NCBI GenBank assembly: GCA_964526695.1
Contig: CAZGJA010000089.1
Span: 224,950 to 288,949, forward strand
Origin: JABWBH01 sp964526695
GTDB taxonomy: Bacteria > Planctomycetota > Phycisphaerae > UBA1845
Direction: 5' to 3'
Length of the DNA stretch: 64,000 bases
In this document: one piece after another, positions 25,066 to 34,770 of the stretch
Layout: each line of letters starts with the position of its first letter
Numbering within the stretch: position 1 is the first letter of the stretch
The notes under the pieces: model-generated
What the model saw: only the letters and a program-made list of their open reading frames with translations
Databases searched by the model: none
What the model was told of the DNA's origin: nothing
Made by a program: the position numbers and the translations under genes

Positions 25066-25633
25066 GCCAACCCCTCCAAGTGTTCCAGTGCTCCAGCGTT
25101 CCAGCGTTCCGGTCGCATAGACTCGGGGACCGGCCCGATACGCAGTGTACCCGAAATCCGCCCGCGAACTCCAGCCCGCGTGGATCGGGCCGGAGCGATT
25201 CGGTCCGAACTGAACATGCGAATCGTGGCCGCTCTCCCTTCCAAGCCCGCAGCACAAGCCAGGGTGCCCTTCCGAACCCGTAGCGCCAGCAAGGGCGCCT
25301 TTCCGAACCCGCAGCGCCAGCAAGGGCGCCTTTCCGAACCCGCAGCGCCAGCGAGGACGAGCACGCATCGGCCGTGGCCGCCCGACCGACACCAACGCCA
25401 GGCCCCCAAACCCTCAGCCTCGAAGGGACTCCAACGGGGCGCTCGCGCAAGTTGCAGGCCCGTGCGACGGTTCTTATTCTCGTTTTGCGCTTGCGTTGCA
25501 GGCGGAGCCGGCAGCCCTTGAGCGAGGTTGGTGGCTTTGAGAGCGGGCTTGGCGAAGCCGAACGCGGGGCTGGCGCGGCCGTGGGCGGTTCTGGCGAGGC
25601 CGAGGGTACGTTTGGCGAAGTCGGGGAACGGTC
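25066..25633. repeat. Gap with CCGAACCCGCAGCGCCAGC repeats
   Basis: No gene is supported in this 568-bp interval. Three or more direct copies of a ~30-bp unit around TTCCGAACCCGCAGCGCCAG lie at about 25,265-25,360; the same unit appears at 36,819-36,845 and, inverted, twice near 36,950 and 37,065. The right part is GC-rich with short Gly/Ala-coding-like repeats and leads into ribF. Confidence 0.75.
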
Positions 25634-26590
25634 TTGAAGTCGGTCTTTGGATTGGAACGGATGTCGCCGCCCGCCGGGGGGTGCGTGCTGACCGTCGGGA
25701 ACTTCGACGGCGTGCATCGCGCGCACCGGCGGTTGCTCGCCGTGGCGCGCGATCGGGCGCGGGGGCTGGGACTGCCGATGATGGTGCTGACGTTCGAGCC
25801 TCATCCGCTGGCGGTGGTGGCGCCGCAGCGTGTTCCTCCGCGGCTGACGCCTCTGCACGAGAAACTGCGGCTGGTCGAGGCCTGCGGGGTGGACGTGACG
25901 GTGGTCGCGGAGAGCCGCGCGTCGCTGTTGGAGCTTTCGGCTGAGGCGTTCGTCGAGGGCGTCCTGGTGGCGCGCTTCGCGCCGCGGCACATGGTTGAGG
26001 GGCCGACGTTCGGCTTCGGGCAGGGGCGTCGCGGCGACAACGCGCTGCTGGCGGGCATGGGGGAGAAGCGGGGTTTCACGGTCGAGGTCGTGGAGCCGCT
26101 GTATCTGGAGGGATTAGGCGGCGCGAGGGAACTGGTGTCCAGCTCGCTCGCCCGCGACGCGCTGCGCGAGGGCAACGTGGAGCGGGCACGGGCCGTGCTC
26201 GACCGTCCGTATGCGCTCTTTGGAACGGTTGTGCCGGGGCTTCGGCGCGGGCGGGAACTGGGGTTTCCGACGGCGAACCTGGCGTGCGAGGAGCAGATGA
26301 TCCCCGCGGAAGGGGTCTTCGCGGGGTGGGCGTCGTGTGAGGGGCAATGCGGCGCGGCGGCGATCAGCATCGGATCGAACCCGACGTTCGCGGGCGGGGC
26401 GGTTCAGGTGGAGGCGCACCTGCTCGCTGAGTCGCGCGAGCTTTACGGCCAGCCGATCCGGATCGAGTTTCTCGCACGGCTGCGCGGTCAGACTGCGTTC
26501 GAATCCGCGGATGCGCTCAGGCAGCAGATCGCGCAGGACGTGGACGCGGTTCGCGGGATCTGCGCGAGGGAGAGGAGCCCGGGCTCGTGA
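25634..26590 (+). CDS. ribF: Riboflavin kinase / FAD synthetase
   Basis: Bifunctional RibF of 318 residues making FMN and FAD from riboflavin. The N-terminal adenylyltransferase domain shows LTVGNFDGVHRAHRRLL, FEPHPLAVV and HMVEGPTFGFGQGRRGD; the C-terminal flavokinase domain shows SSLARDALREGNVERARAVL, then LFGTVVPGLRRGRELGFPTA and NPTF.GG..QVEAHLL. The family length is normal. A TTG at 25634, behind GGGGA, or ATG at 25661 could start it; I kept TTG because residues of the longer form still read as protein before CVLTVGNFDG. It is followed by a separate DHH gene after about 290 bp, not directly by truB or rpsO as in many bacteria. Confidence 0.93.
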   Translation: MKSVFGLERMSPPAGGCVLTVGNFDGVHRAHRRLLAVARDRARGLGLPMMVLTFEPHPLAVVAPQRVPPRLTPLHEKLRLVEACGVDVTVVAESRASLLELSAEAFVEGVLVARFAPRHMVEGPTFGFGQGRRGDNALLAGMGEKRGFTVEVVEPLYLEGLGGARELVSSSLARDALREGNVERARAVLDRPYALFGTVVPGLRRGRELGFPTANLACEEQMIPAEGVFAGWASCEGQCGAAAISIGSNPTFAGGAVQVEAHLLAESRELYGQPIRIEFLARLRGQTAFESADALRQQIAQDVDAVRGICARERSPGS

Positions 26591-26884
26591 TCGCCGACAG
26601 GACACGGGGCGACGTGCCGCAGAGGCACGGCCGGGGCGTCACGGCGGAAGGCGCACCCTCGGATCGAGATTTGACGCTTGACCGTGCAACCGGCGACGGC
26701 CCGGCCGTGCGATTCGCCTGCTCGTCGCGCCGTGTCGTGCGTTCGCGGCGGGCTTGGTCGCCGATGACCGTGGTCCGCTCCGGATGGGTTCGTCCGCGTG
26801 CCGAGCGATTCCCCGAGACGTTGGATTCGGCGACGCCGCACAGTGACAGCGCGCCGGGTTCCTGAAAGGAGCATCCACACCGCC
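26591..26884. other. Gap between ribF and the DHH gene
   Basis: About 290 bp with no supported gene. An AAAGGAG at about 26,873 lies 12-15 nt from the downstream ATG. No hairpin with a T-run is visible. Confidence 0.4.
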
Positions 26885-27901
26885 ATGTCGTCAAGCACGA
26901 GCGATTTCCTGGAGGCCGGGCGTTTCGTCGCGACGATGCGCCGCCCGCTGCTGCTCTCGCACACCAAGCCCGACGGCGACGCCTTTGGTTCGCTGGTGGC
27001 GCTGCGGGAGCTGCTGCGCGGCGTGGGATCGCGCCCGCTGGCGGTGGCGTTCGACCCGCTGCCCCACACGTATGACGTCTTCCGCCGCTTCGAGCCGGTC
27101 TCCGTGTGGCGCCGGGACCTGGACGAAAAGGGGCTGGCCGACGCGGACGGCGTGGTCATTCTCGACACCTGCGCGTACAACCAGTTGCTGCCGTTGGAGA
27201 GCTGGTTGAAGGCGGCCACCGTCCCGATCATGGCGGTGGATCATCACGTCACGCGCGACGTGCCGGTGGCGCATCTTGTGCTGGACGAGACCGCGGCGGC
27301 CACGTGCCTGATCCTGTATCAGTGGGCGCGTCGCTGCGGATGGAAGATCTCGCGCGACGCGGCGACGGCGATGCTCATCGGGCTGGCCACCGACACCGGC
27401 TGGTTCACCCATTCCAACACGGACCCGACGGCGCTGCGCGTGGCGGCGGAGCTGGTCGAGCTGGGCGTCAGCGCCAACGAGTTGTATCAGCAGCTTTACC
27501 AGTGCGACTCGACGGGGCGCGTCCGCCTGCGCGGCGCGATGCTCTCGGGGATGAAGCTGCTGGGGGACGGGCGGCTGGCGGTGATGCGCGTGGACCGGGA
27601 GACGCTGCATCGCACGGGGGCCACGCTGGCGGAGACGGAGAACCTCATCAACGACCCGCTGACGATCCGCACGGTCGTGGTCTCGCTCGTGCTGTCCGAG
27701 CAGAAGGAAGGCCCGGTGCGCGTCAGCTTCCGCAGCAAGGCGCCGATCGCGGGGTTCTGCGAGCTGGACGTGGACGTGGCCGCGGTCGCGCGCTGCTTCG
27801 GCGGCGGGGGGCATCGTCGCGCGTCCGGCGCGCGGATCGAGGGCACGCTGGATTCCGTCGAGCAGGGCCTCGTGGAGCACATCCTGCCGCTGCTGGGATG
27901 A
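26885..27901 (+). CDS. DHH-family phosphoesterase, NrnA-like
   Basis: Bifunctional oligoribonuclease/pAp phosphatase-like protein of 338 residues. The DHH domain carries HTKPDGDAFGS (metal ligands), ILDTCAYNQL and AVDHHVTRDV; the DHHA1 domain ends in GGGGHRRASGARI. This is the NrnA architecture, which degrades short RNAs and 3'-phosphoadenosine 5'-phosphate. The ATG at 26885 starts the normal N-terminus MSSSTSDFLEAGRFV; the AAAGGAG upstream is somewhat distant. In many bacteria nrnA lies near rbfA, truB and ribF; ribF immediately upstream fits that translation-related neighbourhood. Confidence 0.92.
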   Translation: MSSSTSDFLEAGRFVATMRRPLLLSHTKPDGDAFGSLVALRELLRGVGSRPLAVAFDPLPHTYDVFRRFEPVSVWRRDLDEKGLADADGVVILDTCAYNQLLPLESWLKAATVPIMAVDHHVTRDVPVAHLVLDETAAATCLILYQWARRCGWKISRDAATAMLIGLATDTGWFTHSNTDPTALRVAAELVELGVSANELYQQLYQCDSTGRVRLRGAMLSGMKLLGDGRLAVMRVDRETLHRTGATLAETENLINDPLTIRTVVVSLVLSEQKEGPVRVSFRSKAPIAGFCELDVDVAAVARCFGGGGHRRASGARIEGTLDSVEQGLVEHILPLLG

Positions 27902-28660
27902 GCGGATACCGGCGCGCCGCCTGGCGAGAGTGAACTTGGATGGGACACCGTCCTTCCAGCCGATGGTTCCGCGGCTCTGCGGCGAGGTTCGGAGGCCGCA
28001 AGCCCCGTCCCACGGAGGTTCACCACCGGTCAGGGACGCAGCAGGGATGACGGTTGGCGGGGCGCCTGGGTCCGCAGCCGCGGAACCGTGGGGTCGTCAG
28101 ACACGGTTTGAACCGGGAACCTCACTACCGGAGCATCCAATGGACTCCGGTTGCGAAGCCCCGCGAGGATTCGCAACGGGAGTTGATTTGATCCTCAAAT
28201 CGGGCCATATGTTTGTCATTTTCAAGGAATGCTCTGGGACACGCGTTTCCGGCGGATTCAGCGTGATGGCCGGCGGGGCGAGCCGGCGCGCCGATACCGA
28301 GTCAGAGGTAGCCCCGCTTCGGGAGAACCGTCTTTGTGTTTGAAAAGCCCCGCGCGAGAAAGCAGCTTCGCCCGTTGTCATCAAGCAAGCCCCGCGATTG
28401 GGTTTCGAATTGACCCTGAGGTGCGATCCTGCACGGCGCGACTCGTGTTGTTGTGCGACGGCAATGTCATTCTCACGCGTTCCATTTTCTTCTTGCATTC
28501 GCCGCCCGGCGCCGAATAATCCCATCCGTTACGCGAAGACACTCTATTGTCCTGAGTTGCAAGTACGTTACATAATCCCGGGTCGCGGACCTCCGGTCCG
28601 CGCTTCACTCAGCCCCTTTCTCCCAAAGCGAATAAGGGCTTCGCGATCCAAGACTTATGC
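27902..28660. other. Gap of 759 bp, no gene supported
   Basis: Short open frames on both strands lack Shine-Dalgarno sequences and family resemblance. A degenerate copy of the GGGTCCGCAGCCGCGGA palindrome lies near 28,070. The DNA beyond 28,200 has lower GC than its surroundings, and the truncated DUF1501 gene begins at its right edge, so this may be the scar of a deletion or insertion. Confidence 0.4.
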
Positions 28661-28726
28661 AACGTAATTACAACTCACCACACCAGTCCGCGGATCAAAA
28701 AGGACGCCGTTCTCCGCGGTCTGGGA

Positions 28727-29470
28727 ATGGGTTACGCGCTGCAGCGGACGCTGGCCGGCGGACCGCTTTCCGTGCCGGTGCCCGACGTCAACAATTACGG
28801 CCTGTCCGGCTGGGATCGCACCGAGCGCCAGCGGCGGGAGGCGCTCAGCACGATGTACGACGCATCGCAGGAGCCGGTTCGCTCCGCCGCCGCCAACACC
28901 CAGGCGACGATCGACCTCCTCGACGCCATCGACTTCGTCAATTACCAGCCGTCCGGCGGCGCTGTCTATCCGCAGACCGACATCGGCTACGCGCTCAAGT
29001 CCTCCGCGGCGCTCATCAAGGCGCAGGTCGGCGTCGAGGCCATCGCCATCGACCTCGGCGGCTGGGACACGCATAACGCGCAGGGACCGATCGACGGGCA
29101 AATGGCGGCGCTGATGACCAGCCTCTCCAATTCCCTCGGCGCGTTCCACACCGACATCTTCACCGACCTGAGCAACCTGGTGGCGGTCGTCATGTCCGAG
29201 TTCGGCCGCAACGTCCGCCAGAACGGCAGCATCGGCACCGATCACGGTCACGGCAACGTGATGCTCGCCCTCGGCGACCCCATCAACGGCGGACAGGTCA
29301 TCACGCAGTGGCCCGGCCTGGAAGATCTCTACGACGGACAGGATCTGCACATCACCATCGACTACCGCGACATCCTCGCGGAGATCGTGCAAGACCGGCT
29401 CGGCAACGCGAATCTGGGCGAGGTCTTCCCGGGCTACACGCCGACCTTCAGGGGCATCACGCGCTGCTGA
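28727..29470 (+). pseudogene. DUF1501 protein, 5'-truncated
   Basis: The C-terminal half of a DUF1501 protein, a family of exported (usually Tat-signal) proteins common in planctomycetes and often paired with DUF1800 proteins. Recognisable are EAIAIDLGGWDTHNAQGPID, VVMSEFGRNVRQNGSIGTDH GHGNV, and DYRDILAEIVQDRLGN with FPGYTP near the end. Family members run to 400-500 residues, whereas only 247 codons follow the first ATG, and the N-terminal part with the signal sequence and GGxDGLNT motif is not present in any frame of the 700 bp upstream. The frame stays open some codons further left without a start. No DUF1800 gene is adjacent. Confidence 0.75.
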
Positions 29471-29502
29471 TCGGCGGAAAGGGCAGAGCTGCGCCAGGTG
29501 GA

Positions 29503-29572
29503 GCAGGTCTCTGACCTGCCAAGGTGGAGCAGGTCTCTGACCTGCCAAGGTCTTCGCAGGTCTCTGACCTGC
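29503..29572. repeat. Three GCAGGTCTCTGACCTGC hairpins
   Basis: Identical 17-bp hairpins (7-bp arms, TCT loop) at 29503-29519, 29529-29545 and 29556-29572; the first two are embedded in a 26-bp direct repeat. They sit 33 bp after the stop of the truncated DUF1501 gene. Confidence 0.93.
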
Positions 29573-29796
29573 CGAACGCCGGGCAACCCTGCGCGCCGAC
29601 GTGGCGTGAGCGCGCCGTCACGATGCGGCGGGTCCAATTTACCGCGCGGGTCCGGCTATTCCCACCGATCTTCCGACATCGCGACGCGCGCAACCTATCC
29701 CCGAAGTAGGTTATGCGTACGTGCCTGGGAGGAAGGGCGACGGCTGGGAGATCCCCGCTCTGTGCGCTCGGCACTGAGCGCGCTATCATCCCCGGC

Positions 29797-30690
29797 ATGT
29801 TCAGCCTCTTTGCCACTTCACTCGCCGGCGGGATGCTCGTTGCGCTGGGCACGGGCCGGCTGGCGGAGACGTCCGCCAAGTACGTGCGGCTTGTCGGCGG
29901 CCTCTCGCTGGCGCTCACCGCGCTGGTGACGGCCTCCGCGCTCTTGGACCCGGGCGCAGGCTCCGTCTTCCCGCCGCCCGGCGGCGCGGCCGGCTGGATC
30001 CCGTTGATCGGTTCCGCACTCTGCGGAGTCGGCGCCGCCGGCGTCGTCGTGCAGGCGCCCGCTGTAATGCTGAAGACCATCCCGCTGCGGGTGTCCGCGT
30101 GGATCGGCGGCGCAGCGGGCATCATCTCCGCCTGTGCGACCGTGCACGTCGCGCTGGCGCTGGACGTTTCCGTGACGGACGTTACCGCGGCGGCCGCCGG
30201 CGGGCTGGTCGCGCCGGACACCCCCCTCATGGCGACACTGCGAGTGCTCTCACTGGCCGGCGGATCGCTGCTGCTGGGCAGTGTCACCGTCGCGTGGCTG
30301 CTGGGGCACGCGTACCTGACGGCCACGGAGATGACTCTTGCGCCGCTGCGGCGGTTCGGTCGCGTGCTGGGCGCGGCTTACGTGCTGCGTCTGGCGCTGG
30401 CGGCGCTGGTGTTCGCGCTGATCATCCACCATGCGCGGGCGTCCGGCGCGTCGCTGACCATCACGCTGCTGGGAGCGCACGGCGCGCTGCCCATCAGAGG
30501 CATTGCGCTGCTGGTGCGCTGGCTGGTGGGTCTGCTCGTTCCGGGCGTGTTCACCTGGATGGTGATGGATTGCATCCGCCTGCGCAGCACCCAGTCGGCC
30601 ACCGGGCTGCTGTATTTCAACTCCGCGCTCATCTACTTCGGCGAGCTGGCCTCGCAGTATCTCCTGATGGAAATGGGCTGGCCTCTCTGA
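29797..30690 (+). CDS. Polytopic membrane protein, unrecognised
   Basis: Integral membrane protein of 297 residues with about eight hydrophobic helices (e.g. LVGGLSLALTALVTASALL, WIPLIGSALCGVGAAGVVVQ, VLRLALAALVFALII, GIALLVRWLVGLLVPGVFTW). I recognise no family; the last helices, ending SALIYFGELASQYLLMEMGW, are reminiscent of planctomycete proteins of unknown role. The ATG at 29797 begins MFSLFATSLAGGMLVALG; a longer frame would add 28 residues with no hydrophobic character. No Shine-Dalgarno is obvious. Confidence 0.7.
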   Translation: MFSLFATSLAGGMLVALGTGRLAETSAKYVRLVGGLSLALTALVTASALLDPGAGSVFPPPGGAAGWIPLIGSALCGVGAAGVVVQAPAVMLKTIPLRVSAWIGGAAGIISACATVHVALALDVSVTDVTAAAAGGLVAPDTPLMATLRVLSLAGGSLLLGSVTVAWLLGHAYLTATEMTLAPLRRFGRVLGAAYVLRLALAALVFALIIHHARASGASLTITLLGAHGALPIRGIALLVRWLVGLLVPGVFTWMVMDCIRLRSTQSATGLLYFNSALIYFGELASQYLLMEMGWPL

Positions 30691-30847
30691 CCGCGCACCC
30701 GTCGCCGGTCAGCGCCGCGCCCGTCAGGAAGCGGTCCCCCAACCCAACCGGTGCCAGAGATATCAGCGAGTCTTGGCAGAACTCGGAAGGCTGTGTTCGC
30801 ACCGGAAGCCCTGCGCCTACGGGGATCCCGGGCGCACAGCCATCCCG

Positions 30848-30877
30848 CTGGATTCCCGCCTGCGCCGGAATGACGAG
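30848..30877. repeat. Dispersed GCGCAGGCGGGAAT repeat, copy 3 (inverse)
   Basis: CTGGATTCCCGCCTGCGCCG at 30848-30867 continuing GAATGACGAG, the inverse orientation of the copies at 11185 and 15412. It lies between two convergent genes. Confidence 0.85.
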
Positions 30878-30899
30878 TCGCGCCTTTCGCCAGCGGCTG

Positions 30900-32447
30900 T
30901 TAGACACTCGTTGACGCCGCATGTGTCGAAGGAACCGGACCTTCCACCCGGTTGCGTCCATGCCGCTTCGCGCGGTACATCGCCTCATCCGCCAGCCGCA
31001 AAAGCAGGCTCGGGCCCACGCTCAGGTCCACGCCGTCCACGCACGCCGTGCCGAAGCTCGACGTCACGCGCAGCTCGCGCCCTTCGTGCAGCAGAACGAT
31101 GTTCTCGATCCGCCGCCGCAGCTCCTCCGCCAGCCGGTCCAGCACCGCCGGCGGCTCGCCCGGAACGACCACCGCGAACTCCTCGCCGCCGTATCGCGCC
31201 ACCAGACCCGTTGTGCCCACGGCGGCCTTGACGCACGCCGACAGCGATCGCAACAGCGCGTCGCCGGCGAGATGCCCGTGCGTGTCGTTGAATCGCTTGA
31301 AGTGGTCGATGTCCAGCAGAATCAGCCCGACGCGCGAACCGGCGCGCCGCGCTCGATGAAACTCCTCCTCCAGCCGGCGGTCCAGCGTCGCCCGGTTCGC
31401 CAGGCACGTCAGACCGTCGGTCGAGGCCAGCTCCCAAATCGCCTCCTTCTCGCGCTCCAGTCGCTCGGCGTGGCGCACGGCGTCCTCGGCCTGCCGCTGC
31501 GACGCGGCGCGATCCAGCTCCGCCTCGAACGTCAGCTTCGCCATCTGCTGCGCGGCCTCGGTCTGGAGCTGCGCGTAGGACACCGTGGAGCCGACCTGCA
31601 CGTTGAGCATCTGCGCCGTTTCCTGCACATGCACGTCGAGGCTCTTGAGAACATCTTCCATGTCGGACTTTGATATGCCCGTCCAGCGCTCGCACTGATC
31701 CTGCGCCTGCGGAAGCGTGCCCGCTCCGTGTTCGCTGCAGAAGGCGTCGCAGATGCTCGCGGCCGCCATGACCAGCGCGCAAAGCCTTCGCGTCTGTGGC
31801 TCGACCTCTGGGGGTTCATTTAGGTGATGCGCGCCGACCGCCTCGCACAGCGGAACAGGAAGCCCCCAGTGATTGAGCAATTCCCGACCCAGCTCCGCGT
31901 GATCGGTGCCAAGCCGTTGTCGCTCCAAAACGGAGAGCGCCTGTGACGTGTCGTGAGCCTCCTTCAGCACGGGCGCGTACACGTCCGCCGCGCAGCGGTA
32001 CGCCGCCAGCGTGCCGATCTCGCTGAGCAGCCCCGCGACGAACGCCTCGTCCGCCGCGGTCGCCGCGACGCGGCGCCCCAACTGCCGCGCGGCCGTCGCC
32101 GTGGTGAGCGAGCGCCGCCAGAAGGTCACGTAATCAAACCCGCCGCTCGCGCTGCCCTTGAGCGCGTCGGTCAGCGAGAATCCAAGTGCCAGAACTTTGA
32201 CACCGCGAAGCCCCAGCAGCACGACGGCCTGCCGCACGGACGTCACCTTCCGCGCGATGCTGAACATGGAGGAGTTCACCACCTGCAGCAGACGCGCGGT
32301 CAGCGCCGGGTCGTTCTGCAGCACGGCCGCGATGCCGTCCGCGGAGACGTTTTCATCGCGCGTCAGCGCCAGAATCTGCATCGCCACCGCCGGCAGCGAC
32401 GGCAGGTTCTCCGCCTTTCGGATCCGTTCAATTAAGTTGTCAGACAT
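30900..32447 (-). CDS. HDOD-GGDEF signalling protein
   Basis: Cytoplasmic signalling protein of 515 residues. Residues about 10-210 form an HDOD domain (LPSLPAVAMQILAL, NDPALTARLLQVVNSS). A helical, probably coiled-coil stretch (295-340) connects to a GGDEF domain, with metal site LILLDIDHFKRFNDTHGHLA and signature GGEEF at 420-424. The intact signature predicts diguanylate cyclase activity making c-di-GMP; I see no RxxD inhibitory site just upstream of it. The start at 32447 begins directly with the HDOD domain; upstream codons read as Arg-rich non-coding DNA. Its neighbours do not indicate the output process. Confidence 0.9.
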   Translation of the reverse strand: MSDNLIERIRKAENLPSLPAVAMQILALTRDENVSADGIAAVLQNDPALTARLLQVVNSSMFSIARKVTSVRQAVVLLGLRGVKVLALGFSLTDALKGSASGGFDYVTFWRRSLTTATAARQLGRRVAATAADEAFVAGLLSEIGTLAAYRCAADVYAPVLKEAHDTSQALSVLERQRLGTDHAELGRELLNHWGLPVPLCEAVGAHHLNEPPEVEPQTRRLCALVMAAASICDAFCSEHGAGTLPQAQDQCERWTGISKSDMEDVLKSLDVHVQETAQMLNVQVGSTVSYAQLQTEAAQQMAKLTFEAELDRAASQRQAEDAVRHAERLEREKEAIWELASTDGLTCLANRATLDRRLEEEFHRARRAGSRVGLILLDIDHFKRFNDTHGHLAGDALLRSLSACVKAAVGTTGLVARYGGEEFAVVVPGEPPAVLDRLAEELRRRIENIVLLHEGRELRVTSSFGTACVDGVDLSVGPSLLLRLADEAMYRAKRHGRNRVEGPVPSTHAASTSV

Positions 32448-32703
32448 CACACCCCCGCGCCGGCGGAAACCGGCCTCGATCCGCGCCGCGTGACGGGCAT
32501 CCGACCGCCTCTTCGGATGACCTGCGACGACCTGCCTCATGGACCGGAGGGGTGGGCAATCCGGTAGGCAATTCACCTTACGTTTTTGTACATCGGCAGG
32601 AACCCGATCCAGTCTGAATTGCACGGCGCGATTTGTTCTTCGCCGACCTGGCGCCGACGCGCCGATCTTGCAGGTTTCATAACCCAACGGATCGGTGCTC
32701 TCC

Positions 32704-34275
32704 TCACCCGCCACGGCGGCGCCAGAGGTAGTAAACCGGTTGGTGGCCGATCAGCCCGCGAAACGTGCGCGCCAGCAGCTCCGGCGACTGCCGATCCACG
32801 CGAACGTCGCCGCCCCCGGTCGTCGCCTGGTACCACTCACGCACGACTTGCGCGACGAGCTTTCGCACCCGCCGATCCCGACCGGCCATGTCCAGCAACT
32901 CGTGCGAGTGCGGATCCACGCCCAGTTCCGCCAGGCGTTCCAACGCAGCACGGCGGCGCGGCGACAGCTCGCAAGCGCCGATCCGCGCCATGCCCGCCTT
33001 CTCGAACACCGGGTTCACGTCGCCCATCGACGCCAGGCACTCGACGTACTCTGTGCCCACCCGCGGCAGCGTGCGGCGCACCAGCCACTGCCCCAGCCCG
33101 CAGCCGCGCAGGTCCGGATGAATCACCAGCCGCCGCAACATGCGCACGCAGCGGTTGAGTTCCGCGGGCCTGCGGACGAACCGCCCCGCCGTCGCGCGGT
33201 TGCGCAGCGCCAGCTCCAGCGGACCGTGCGAGTACACCACGATGCCGAGCAACTCGCCGGCCGCGTCTTCGCGCATCGTGAACACTTTGTCCACGAATCC
33301 CAGCTCATCCGTGGCGCGGTAGTGCAGCGGCGCGAACGCCTCGTAGTCGCGCTTGCATCCCGGCGCAATCACCATCCGCCGGCGCAGGCTCAGCGCGCCG
33401 CCCGGCGACGCGCCGATCTCGATCTCGCATCGCCCCCCCCCTTTCATGCGCAGGACCACGTCCGGCGCAAGATCCGCGAGGACGTCCTCCTGACTGCACG
33501 CGACGACGACGCTGAGCTTCTCGCGCTGAGCGATCTTGCGAAGATTGTGCGCCACCGCCAGCGCCGCCCGCCGGTGCAGCCCGGAGCAGAACTCGTCGCA
33601 CAAAAGCTGCGCGGATCGCCCGCGCTCCAGCGCAAAACCCAGCGCGGCCGCGAGGCGCGCGCGAAACTTCTCCCCTTCGGAAAGCCCGTTGAAGCGCCGC
33701 AGCCACAGCGGCGCCTCCGCCAGTCCGCACGCGCCCAGCAGCCGCAGCGCCTCGCGCAGCTCGAGCGTCGGCGCGACCGTATCCACCACGGCCGCGTCGT
33801 CGGGGAACACGACGCGATCCACGCTCACCGCCTGCGGGAATCGCTCGCGCAGGCATGCCAGCACCGACGACTTTCCGCTGCCGCTCGCGCCGACGATGGC
33901 GGTCAAACGCCCCTGCGTGCAAGGCAGCGCCGTGCGCCCCACGAGCGTCACGGAGGCGGGGTCGAGGCTCAGCCCGAAACGCAGCGCAACATCGACCACG
34001 CGGCGCGACCGTCGCGGCGGCTCGCACCCCGCGCGGCGCTCCACGATCACGTCCTCGCCGGTCGTCGGGGCGTGGGGGCTGGACCGCACGACGCCTCGCG
34101 TCCGGGCGGATCGAGCCGGCTCGGTCTCCGGGTGAGTCCGCTTCGAAGCGGGCCGCGTGCCCGGGTCGGGATCGCCGCGCCGCGGAACGGGCGCGAACGG
34201 ATGATGCCGATGGGGCGATCGACGACGGCGGGGCCGGCGAATGTCACGCTTGCGAACGGGCCGCTGATTGGGCAT
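32704..34275 (-). CDS. ABC-type ATPase fused to GNAT acetyltransferase
   Basis: A 523-residue fusion resembling COG2401. The first 90 residues are Arg/Pro-rich and probably disordered. The ATPase has Walker A GASGSGKS (129-136), signature LSEGEKFRAR (198-207, for LSGGQ) and Walker B QLLCDEF (223-229). From about residue 310 a GNAT-like domain follows (RRLVIHPDLRGCGLGQWLVR is its acetyl-CoA-binding motif), then about 90 basic residues. No membrane segment or transporter partner is present, so it is a soluble ABC protein, not an importer. The biochemical role is not established; the basic tails suggest nucleic-acid or ribosome binding. GGAGG lies 9 nt before the ATG. Confidence 0.85.
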   Translation of the reverse strand: MPNQRPVRKRDIRRPRRRRSPHRHHPFAPVPRRGDPDPGTRPASKRTHPETEPARSARTRGVVRSSPHAPTTGEDVIVERRAGCEPPRRSRRVVDVALRFGLSLDPASVTLVGRTALPCTQGRLTAIVGASGSGKSSVLACLRERFPQAVSVDRVVFPDDAAVVDTVAPTLELREALRLLGACGLAEAPLWLRRFNGLSEGEKFRARLAAALGFALERGRSAQLLCDEFCSGLHRRAALAVAHNLRKIAQREKLSVVVACSQEDVLADLAPDVVLRMKGGGRCEIEIGASPGGALSLRRRMVIAPGCKRDYEAFAPLHYRATDELGFVDKVFTMREDAAGELLGIVVYSHGPLELALRNRATAGRFVRRPAELNRCVRMLRRLVIHPDLRGCGLGQWLVRRTLPRVGTEYVECLASMGDVNPVFEKAGMARIGACELSPRRRAALERLAELGVDPHSHELLDMAGRDRRVRKLVAQVVREWYQATTGGGDVRVDRQSPELLARTFRGLIGHQPVYYLWRRRGG

Positions 34276-34770
34276 GACGCAAATCCTCCAGAACCAAACT
34301 TACACCGAACAAACGACCAAGTCAATTGCCCGGCAATATTCATGGCGATAACGTATGTGAATCGCGCTGGATGAACAAATTATAGGACTTTACTGGCCGC
34401 CGTCACCCGGCGCGAGCCGGGTGAAGTTCAGAGCACCAGGCGCAAGCCCGGTGTCCGCACGCCCCGCGCCAAGGGGACAGTGCCTTCTCGTCATCAGTGC
34501 GACCGCGCGTTCATGGGGCGACCGTGCACTGGGTTGCGACATGACCGTGGGCTTGCGCCCACGGCTCCGATGCGCGGCCTTTCCAATCGAGGCGACCCAT
34601 CGGTGGAACGCGGCTGCTTGGAGGATCCAAACTCGCGTCGCGGCTTCCGACAGAAACGCACACTCCCGATGGACCCGAGGTGTGGTAGGCTGCAGCGCAA
34701 GCGCGAGCGAACTCGCCTCCACTCAGTGGAACCCGCGGGGACGTTCGACTTTCGTTGAAAGAGCAGGCCA
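34276..34770. other. Gap with hairpin, no gene
   Basis: 495 bp between divergent genes; both promoters must lie here. A 9-bp perfect hairpin is at 34403-34424 (TCACCCGGC, loop GCGA, GCCGGGTGA). A GGCGCAAGCCCGGTGTCC segment near 34440 recurs near 39,598. An AT-richer patch at 34,290-34,390 is the likely promoter region. Confidence 0.5.

Noticed and set aside
27930..28525. Two ~140-codon frames on opposite strands
   Set aside because: Neither has a start signal, family motif or consistent codon use; the region looks non-coding.
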